DNA from: Sorex araneus
Lineage: Eukaryota; Chordata; Mammalia; Eulipotyphla; Soricidae
DNA length: 64,000 nucleotides
Assembly: GCF_027595985.1 (NCBI RefSeq)
Contig: NC_073303.1
Location: forward strand, 362,689,517-362,753,516
Direction of reading: 5' to 3'
Shown: piece after piece, positions 57,355 to 64,000 of the stretch
How positions within the stretch are numbered: position 1 is the first letter of the stretch
How the letters are laid out: every line of letters starts with the position of its first letter
The notes under the pieces: model-generated
Databases searched by the model: none
What the model was told of the DNA's origin: nothing
Seen by the model: the letters and a program-made list of their open reading frames with translations, nothing else
Translations under genes and position numbers: made by a program

Positions 57355-58230
57355 GTAACTGATTTTGTCAGACAGACTCCAAAATTGGGTTTGGAATAGG
57401 GGTTGAAGTTGCTGTTAGGTCATTTGTGATTTGGCTAGGTTTCTGATATGGCAGATAAGATGGAATCCTCCAAAGTGGCAGTCACAGGCAAAATGACATA
57501 TCAGTCTAAAGAAAGAAAATCTTTAGGTGCAAGACCACCAGAGGCAAAGGCCCTTGCTTAGGACGAGGAGAAGCAGCAGAGTAAAGTCAGAGATCGAGAG
57601 CGTGAGAACATGTGCTGCTGCTAGTTACAACACACCTGTCGCTTTCTCCACGCCATTTGTGAGTGCTCCAAAATGTCACTACATACATTTCGGTTTCCAT
57701 TTCCTTACCGTAATATATCACAATAGCATTTTTGGGGTAATGCTATTATTATATTACTCTTTTAAAATACCAATAGTCCATTACTCTGCTTGCAATGACT
57801 ATAGCATTTGTACTTATATTAAACACAATACTAGAATTTGAGTCCAGGAAGTTCACCACGTTCGTGTAATATGCAGTGCTGAAATTAGTTATGACTATTG
57901 AAAGGAGAAAAGAGGAATGATAGAAGTCATGATTTATCATACAATTTCAAGAAAAATAAGAGCAGATAGAGAGAAAATAAAATACCTATTTACTCATCAA
58001 TTAATTGAGCACCTATTTGAAATACCAAAATAATTTTGTTATGTCACAAATTATAGCTCCTTTTAATATCACCAGCATTATCATTTTTACCATTAAAAGT
58101 CATTAAAACAAAAGGAAAACTGAAGAAAATATTCATATATTTTTCAGATATCATTATGTACAAAGATGATACTGTTATCCAACTGTTGAATGTCAGAAGA
58201 ATATGTGATGGTCAAAATGTTTACTCTTGG
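57355..58230. other. AT-rich unique sequence
   Basis: No gene or repeat recognised. Confidence 0.45.
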
Positions 58231-58231
58231 A

Positions 58232-58400
58232 TCTAGAAAGATAGTAAGTGGGTAAGGCGCTTGCTTTGCACGCAGCCAACCTTTGTTCAATCCCTGGCAT
58301 CACATACAGTCTCTCAAGCTCCACTAGAAACTAGAAGTGATCCCTGAGCACAGAACCAGGAGCAAGCCAGGGCACTGTTGAGTGTGAACCCAACCTGCCA
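58232..58400 (+). repeat. SINE-A (diverged)
   Basis: 'ggcgcttgctttgcacgcag', 'tgttcaatccctggcatcac', 'gatccctgagcacagaacca'. Confidence 0.85.
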
Positions 58401-59620
58401 CGTTCCGCCCCAATAGAGGCTTACTTTAGTGGACATATTTTTAAAATCTGAATGAACTTTGACTTTTAAACTGTGGTTTTAGTGGTAAGGATGTATCATG
58501 TGAAAATGTGGAAGGTTTTTTTTTTAAGGAGAAGTTTTCCAAGCAAAACAAAAAATCCATAATTTTCTGAGTCTCCAAAATGATAATTATCCAAAAAAAA
58601 TTGATAAACATCTAAGAATTCCACCAGATTGAGAAAACCATAATTTCACAATAGAGGAGTTAAACACTAGTAGTTTAAATCCTCACTGAATTCAATGTGT
58701 GTGGACAATATTACATTGTTGCAAGAAAAGCTAGCGTATTCTTAGGCTGCATGAGAGGGGAAAAAAATACATAGAATTTTGGAGCTGATAGTACTCTCCT
58801 ACAACAACAAACGATAAGGGGGAAAAAAGAGAACTAATATTTATCATATACATTAATAGATTTCCGAGGTTTATAATGCTAAAAATTGAAATGCACAGAT
58901 GATATTCAAAATTATTAAGAAAAGAATCAGGAGAAACTAAACAAATCTCAAGGGAAGAGATAATTAAAACTCAAGGAAACACACGTTAGAATTTTCAAAG
59001 ATGGGAAGCTTCTATTTTAATCATGCTCCAACAAGAATGGAAAGATATTTTTTAAAAATGAATGTAGAAAGAATTCTCCGCAATGAAGCCAGAGCATAAA
59101 AATGAAATAGAAGCTCCAAAATGCTCACAAATGAATGTGTGAACCATAAAATTTAACGGAAAGGAAAAATACATCTGATGATACTTGGCAGTGAAGTTGG
59201 GAATGACAGTGGTAGAACTCATTTAACTTTAAGGTAAGTCAATAGAAAGCATGTAGTTTGAAGAGCAAAGATAAAAGCAAATGAGAATAAAGATAAAAGC
59301 AAATGAGAATAAAGTGCATGAGTCTGAAAACTGGCAAGAGAATTTTGAAAGCTCTGCTGCCCTAATTATTGTCTGGAAGAAGAGGGTAAAGAGATTGATG
59401 CAGAAAAACTCTTTAGAAGAAATAGAGACCCCAAATTTCCAAATTAGTTAAAAATATCCATGATTCAGAATTTTCAACAATACTCCCCAAAGGATAACCT
59501 TCTAAAATACTGATATCAGGAAATGTTATAAATAAGTTATTTAAAATCAAAGATAAAAAATTTCATAAATGCAAAGATAAAATTTTTCAAAAGCAGTCAG
59601 ATAAAAATGACATAATACAG
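58400..59620. other. AT-rich unique sequence
   Basis: No gene. One exact short tandem duplication (next entry). Confidence 0.45.
59267..59310. repeat. Exact 22-bp tandem duplication
   Basis: The unit aaagataaaagcaaatgaga + at occurs twice without mismatch (59267-59288 and 59289-59310). Confidence 0.95.
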
Positions 59621-59621
59621 G

Positions 59622-59725
59622 GGCTGTAGAGATAGTGCAAGGGTTAAGGCACTTGTTTGCTTGTAGTCAACCCTGGTTTAGTACCCAGAACTGCATATGA
59701 CCCATGGCACTGCTCCATCAGGTAT
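59622..59725 (+). repeat. SINE-A 5' part (old)
   Basis: Head 'ggggctgtagagatagtgca' and 'ggtttagtacccagaactgc'; the 3' half is lost. Confidence 0.7.
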
Positions 59726-60130
59726 GGATCAAATCCCCTTTCCCGCCCCTCCCATCTCCCTGTAAAGATTTTAGTAATAAGTGTCATTAAACCAGGGTTG
59801 GGAATCACAAATAAATAAATATATAACAGGTAGATTCTTATTACCTGAAAGTTGAAATAGAAATAAAAATAGTGATCAGTTGCATTTAAAAACAGAAAAC
59901 ATTACTTAAAAGGAGTGTTAAGAGATAATTAAAGGGATTATTTACAGTAAGACATGTTTGTCCTGAGACTCCAAGTACCTAATAATACAACATAATAACA
60001 TAATCATGTTTATGCATATAATGTAAGTATGTAAACAAAATATGCATATAATGTACACAAAGTATAAAAAGAACATAGAAGGAGAAATTTTAAAAATCTA
60101 TAGCAAGAGTGAAAAATTTTACCAAGATTT
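59725..60130. other. AT-rich unique sequence
   Basis: No gene or repeat recognised. Confidence 0.4.
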
Positions 60131-60131
60131 A

Positions 60132-60330
60132 TACTGTCATTGTCATCCCATTGCTCATCGATTTTTCAAGCGGCTCAGTAATGTCTCCATTGTGAGACTT
60201 GTTACTGTTTTTGGCATATCCAATACGCCACAAGTAGGTCTTACCAGGCTCTGCCGTGTGGGCGAGATACTCTCTGTGGCTTACGGGGCTCTCCAAGAGG
60301 GAAGGTACTCAAACCCCTGAGTACCACCCA
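60132..60330 (-). repeat. SINE-B, head mostly lost
   Basis: Tail and body in minus-strand order. The tRNA head at the high-coordinate end is replaced by unrelated sequence before the (TA)n. Confidence 0.88.
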
Positions 60331-60345
60331 GTTTGGCACAAGAGT

Positions 60346-60385
<40 letters not shown>

Positions 60386-60418
60386 TTGATGTATGTTTGT
60401 ATGTGTATGTATATACAC
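60346..60418. repeat. (TA)n and TATG microsatellite
   Basis: About 34 bp of pure (TA)n then TGTATG words, immediately before the SINE-L1 chimera. Confidence 0.9.
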
Positions 60419-60419
60419 A

Positions 60420-60745
60420 TAATAGCACAGCGGTTAGGGCGTTTGCCTTGCACGTGGCCAACCCGAACCTCTCAGTATCTGTGTTGCAAACCATAATGCC
60501 CAAAAGAGGAGAGATGGACAGACAGAGACAGAGACAGAGAGAGACAGAGACAGAGAAAGCAAAAGAGAGAGAGGCGGGTGGTGGGGGGTGGGGAGAGAGA
60601 GAGGGGTGCCTATCACAGAGGCAGGCTGGGGTTGGCAGGAGGAAAACTGTGGACACAGGTGGTGGTGGTAAATGTACACTGGTGGAGGGATGGGTGTGTT
60701 GAACACTATATGACTGAAACTCAATCATGAACATCTTTGTATAAA
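60420..60745 (+). mobile_element. SINE head fused to L1 3' end
   Basis: 60420-60465 is the tRNA-derived head (aatagcacagcggttagggc, gcacgtggccaacccg), ending before the B box. It runs straight into the L1 3' end 'acctctcagtatctgtgttg' and on through (GACAGA)n, 'cactggtggagggatgggtg' and 'tcaatcatgaacatctttgt'. Both parts are in the same orientation. The L1 part matches 6840-7331. Confidence 0.8.
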
Positions 60746-60749
60746 AAGC

Positions 60750-61055
60750 AAAATTTGTAAATATAAAAACTTGTACAAAATAATTGATAATTCCAACCCT
60801 TTGACTTTGAAAAGAGAATGGAAGTTACCAAATGTGATGGGGGAGGGGTCAAGGATGAGGAGGGAAAGGGATAGAGACGTAAAGATAGACTGGCAGAGAC
60901 GTAAAGACAGGTGGAGGACCTGAGGTACTTGATGATGGTGGATTGCAGTAACTTTGTGCACGAAAACCACAAAAAATTAACACTACTGTAATGACATTGC
61001 ACAGATGTACTTGCAATGAATGAAGTTTTTCTCTTAGGGTAGTGAGGTTTGGGTC
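60750..61055. other. Unique sequence, GA-rich
   Basis: Contains a near-repeat of 'agagacgtaaagayag' (60872-60910). No gene seen. Confidence 0.4.
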
Positions 61056-61212
61056 ATTCTTTTGGGGTGGTGAGGTTTGGGGGTTAGGGGTTACTCCTGG
61101 CTCTGCTCAGGAGTGTTCTTACGGTGCTCAGGGTACCATCTGGTGCTGGGGATCAGATGTGGGTTGGCTGAGTGTAAGACTTGTGCCTTACCTCATGCAT
61201 TATCTTTGGTCC
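61055..61212 (-). repeat. SINE-A-like (diverged)
   Basis: 'ggggttactcctggctctgc', 'accatctggtgctggggatc', head to 61212. Confidence 0.8.
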
Positions 61213-61290
61213 TAATGTTATTACTTCTAATATTTATAAGCTTTACTTTTTGCATAAAAACTTCCTGACACAAAGGATAAAGCTAGTTTA

Positions 61291-61466
61291 TGGGGGCTGG
61301 AGCAATGGCACAGCGGGTAGGACATTTGCCTTGCACTCGACCAACCCAGGTTCGATTCCCAGCATCCCATATCCTCTGAGCATCGCCAGGAGTAATTCCT
61401 GAGTACAGAGCCAGGAGTAACCCCTGTGTGTCGCTGGATGTAACCTAAAAAGCCAAAAAAAAAAAA
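61291..61466 (+). repeat. SINE-A, young
   Basis: Near-consensus with poly-A tail. Direct repeat of 15 bp with one mismatch: gataaagctagttta (61276-61290) and gataaagccagttta (61467-61481). Confidence 0.95.
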
Positions 61467-61721
61467 GATAAAGCCAGTTTAGACAACTGTTAAAGATTAA
61501 TGTCATGCAAATAATACAATTTAATCACAATATTTAAAATTATTTTGTATTGAAATGTATCAAAGTTTAAATGAGCAAATATAATATACAGGATGATAAT
61601 AGCATCTAGACATGAAAATCTAGAACTTTAGTACCTAAAATTGAAAATAGTTATAAATCTCTTTTGATTGCACTATGTAGTATCACTTTTATCCATGAAT
61701 TTCACTGGGATTGTTTCTCTT

Positions 61722-61882
61722 TTCTTTAGATTTTGGGCCATACCTGGCTGTGCTTACTTCTGGCTCTGCACTCGGGGATCATTCCAGGCAGTGCTCAGGG
61801 GACCTTATGGGTTACTGGGGATTCAACCCAGTTGACTGGGTGAAAGGAAGGCACCCACCCACTATACTATCTCTCCAGTCCC
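61722..61882 (-). repeat. SINE-A (diverged)
   Basis: 'ttttgggccatacctggctg', 'gcagtgctcaggggacctta', head ending 'actatctctccagtccc'. Confidence 0.88.
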
Positions 61883-61884
61883 TT

Positions 61885-62445
61885 TGTGATTATTTCTGTT
61901 TAGGCACATTTCACCTATAGCCCAGATAGTATATAAGGGAGACTTTAGAAATGTCACCAGATTTCTGAGATAGATAGCTTTGAAATTTACTACTCAATGA
62001 CATTTGCATAATGACTGAAGAAATTATTGACTTATAATAATCTATAATTATGATGCAAAATTTCTTCAAAAACTACTTAAATATCATTTTCAGTGAAAAG
62101 ATCCTTATTCTCAAGATTGTAATTAAGTCCTAACAGATATAAGATGCTCTATTTTGTAATATGTACTTATTAGTAGAGAAAATATTTCAAATCCTATATA
62201 AAATAAAAGCAACTGAACAACTGAATTCATTATTTGTGATTCTCATAGTAATTCATGTACATCATGGGTACTGTAAGCACCAGAGTTTAATCGATGTTTT
62301 CATTCTTACCTTGATTTCATTCTTTAATGACCAATTATTTTTAAACACTAAAATATAAATTGTTATTAATCATACCAGCTCAGTCTAATGCTCTTCTTTG
62401 GAAAAGTATTAGTGTTTTACACTTCTTTTTTTAGTTTAAATTGAA
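61885..62445. other. AT-rich unique sequence
   Basis: No gene or repeat recognised. Confidence 0.45.
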
Positions 62446-62448
62446 ACT

Positions 62449-62582
62449 AGATCTAAATTCCGTTTTAGATCTATAGCAACTTTGCTCTCTGTCCAAAAGG
62501 GAATGGAATATTGTGCTTAAAGTGAACCAAGATCTAAATTCCATTTTGGATTTTTAACAACTTTGCTCTCAGTCCCAAAGCT
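62449..62582. repeat. Diverged tandem duplication, period 81 bp
   Basis: 'agatctaaattccgttttag ... caactttgctctctgtccaaa' at 62449 recurs as 'agatctaaattccattttgg ... caactttgctctcagtcccaaa' at 62530. Confidence 0.85.
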
Positions 62583-62720
62583 AATAGAAGAATGGAAGCA
62601 TATGATTTGCATATGGGAGGCCCGGGGTTTCATCCCTGGCAGCAATTTCCTTCCTCATCATCTCTTACCCCTGCTCCCTAGGCACAGATGGGTGAGGCAT
62701 GACAACAACAATAAAATAAA
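62583..62720 (+). repeat. SINE-like remnant
   Basis: 'gatttgcatatgggaggccc' and 'gggtttcatccctggcagca' resemble the head with B box. The body is unlike SINE-A or SINE-B. Confidence 0.45.
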
Positions 62721-63370
62721 TGAGTGGGAAGACTTACTATCTGAGCATTGCATCTGCTTTCTGATAAAGAATGACCCTATTTTATGCCTTGCTGCTCCAG
62801 GAAAAACATAAATCTTGTATCATTCATTTTATGTGTTTGCCAAAAGTTTTCTATCTGAAAAACAAATGGTTCAATTAAAGTGCAATTGCTTTTGGCACAG
62901 TAATAATTTAAAAGGTGATTTTTCATTTTGAATGTATCCCTTTTGTTGTTACTGCAATTAAAAAAGTATAGTCCAAATCTGCTCGAAGATGACTTTATTT
63001 TTTTTCTGAATATCAAATTTCCTTCTTTCAGTGTATTGCACTTCTGTTCAGGTGTCCAATCTTCCAACTTTGGAATAATTAAGGTGAAGTTTGGAAAGAG
63101 CTCTGTTAATCCTGGTTCAACACCTCCTCTTTATGGATGATGATTCTGAAGCTCCAAGTGGTCAGGTTATGATGCACCAGATTTGACAGTGGGAGTCATG
63201 TCTTATGAGTCACAGTCTGCTGTTGTAACATGATACATTTTTGTTATGAAACAATTTCAAAATGAAAATCATAACTCATGCAAATATAAAATGAACATGT
63301 GTAGAAGATTTATAACTTGAGAAATAGATTTTAAGACAAGATCCTGGTATATTATAATAATAAAGGTCCT
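62720..63370. other. AT-rich unique sequence
   Basis: No gene or repeat recognised. Confidence 0.4.
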
Positions 63371-63545
63371 TGGGCTGGAGACTTAGTAGAGTGGGTAAGT
63401 TAGTTGCCTTGCATGTGGTTGACCCGGTTTAGGTGCCTAGCACCCTATACAGTCTTCTGAACACTGCTAGGAGTGACCCCTGAGCATGAGCAAGTCTTAA
63501 GCACTGCTGGGTGTGGCCCCAAAGCTCAAAGAATAAATAAATAGA
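63371..63545 (+). repeat. SINE-A (diverged)
   Basis: 'gttgccttgcatgtggttga', 'gagtgacccctgagcatgag', 'ctgctgggtgtggccccaaa'. Confidence 0.88.
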
Positions 63546-63663
63546 ATAAAATTTTTAAAATATCATTGGGGTTATCTATTCTAGCAGACAAAAAAGAATT
63601 TGCACTTTTATGAGATATAAACTAAGTTCACAAATAATCTATTTTTAATTTGGTTTTATGTGT

Positions 63664-63840
63664 TTTTTTTTTGTTGTTGTTATGGGGCTATACCCAGTGA
63701 TGCTCAGGGCTTACGCCTGGCTCTGTATTCCGTGATCACTCCTGGTGGAGTTCAGAGGTCTTAACAGGTGCTGAGAATAGAACCAGCATCAGCCACTTGC
63801 AAGGCAAGCACCTTGCCCACTGAACTATCTCTCCCATTCC
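63664..63840 (-). repeat. SINE-A (diverged)
   Basis: T/GTT-rich tail side, 'tatacccagtgatgctcagg', 'gatcactcctggtggagttc', head to 63840. The last 160 bases of the window show nothing recognisable. Confidence 0.88.
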
Positions 63841-64000
63841 TAAATCTTGAACTTGTGACCAACAACTCTTGTGTCCTAAGACTAGAAACCAATCCTAAAT
63901 ACTCTCTCCTCTGAATTTCATCCATAATGCTATAAACTTTGGGTGAACTCTTGTCTAGAACTTTCATAATTTCTTAAAATCGCTAGCCAGGCTGGTGTCA

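Noticed and set aside
60345..60734. Open frames of 129 and 148 codons
   Set aside because: They run through (TA)n, (GACAGA)n and an L1 3' end.

Overview
The window looks like non-coding DNA from a mammalian nuclear genome, most probably a shrew (Soricidae, Sorex-like). The basis is dozens of copies of a tRNA-headed SINE whose head and body match what I remember of the SOR family of shrews. No database search was possible. Base composition is AT-rich, CpG is sparse, and there are ancient mammalian repeats (MIR-like, old L1). No intact protein-coding gene is visible; long open frames are repeat translations or low-complexity runs.

The main content is a layered retrotransposon population, and the pieces fit together. 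(i) SINE-A has a tRNA-like head, a body and an A-rich tail. (ii) SINE-B has the same head, a different body, and a 3' end that matches the 3' end of an RTE-clade LINE. (iii) A 0.65-0.75 kb non-autonomous element ('composite') has its own 5' domain, the SINE-B body and the same RTE-like tail. (iv) The RTE LINE is present as two copies (34222-35129 and 48461-50456), each with its 5' part inverted and each flanked by target-site duplications, as in twin-primed insertions. A 57-bp insertion at 39421-39477 consists of little more than the shared tail and has a perfect 10-bp duplication. L1 3' ends of a lineage-specific family recur at 6840, 29828, 36595, 41950, 43040, 43385, 45355 and 60466. One is fused to a SINE head (60420-60745). 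Another follows L1-5'UTR-like tandem units (43985-45545).

Region by region: 1-3.6 kb has SINEs, an inverted duplication of VAV3 exon 1 and nested composite copies. 4-13 kb is mostly unique DNA with scattered SINEs and a possible TATA promoter near 12.56 kb. 13.0-13.9 kb is an 899-bp uninterrupted polypyrimidine tract. 14-33 kb has SINEs, an old L1, a possible minus-strand terminal exon (17554-17680) and a composite copy with a 28-bp duplication (31.4-32.1 kb). 34-50.5 kb is the most LINE-rich part, with both RTE copies and the L1 fusion. 50.5-57 kb is the longest stretch with few repeats and holds candidate 5' exons with a CCAAT box (52.2-52.6 kb). 57-64 kb is SINE-dotted intergenic or intronic DNA. 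Any host gene here is represented only by candidate exons, so the window is probably intronic or intergenic.
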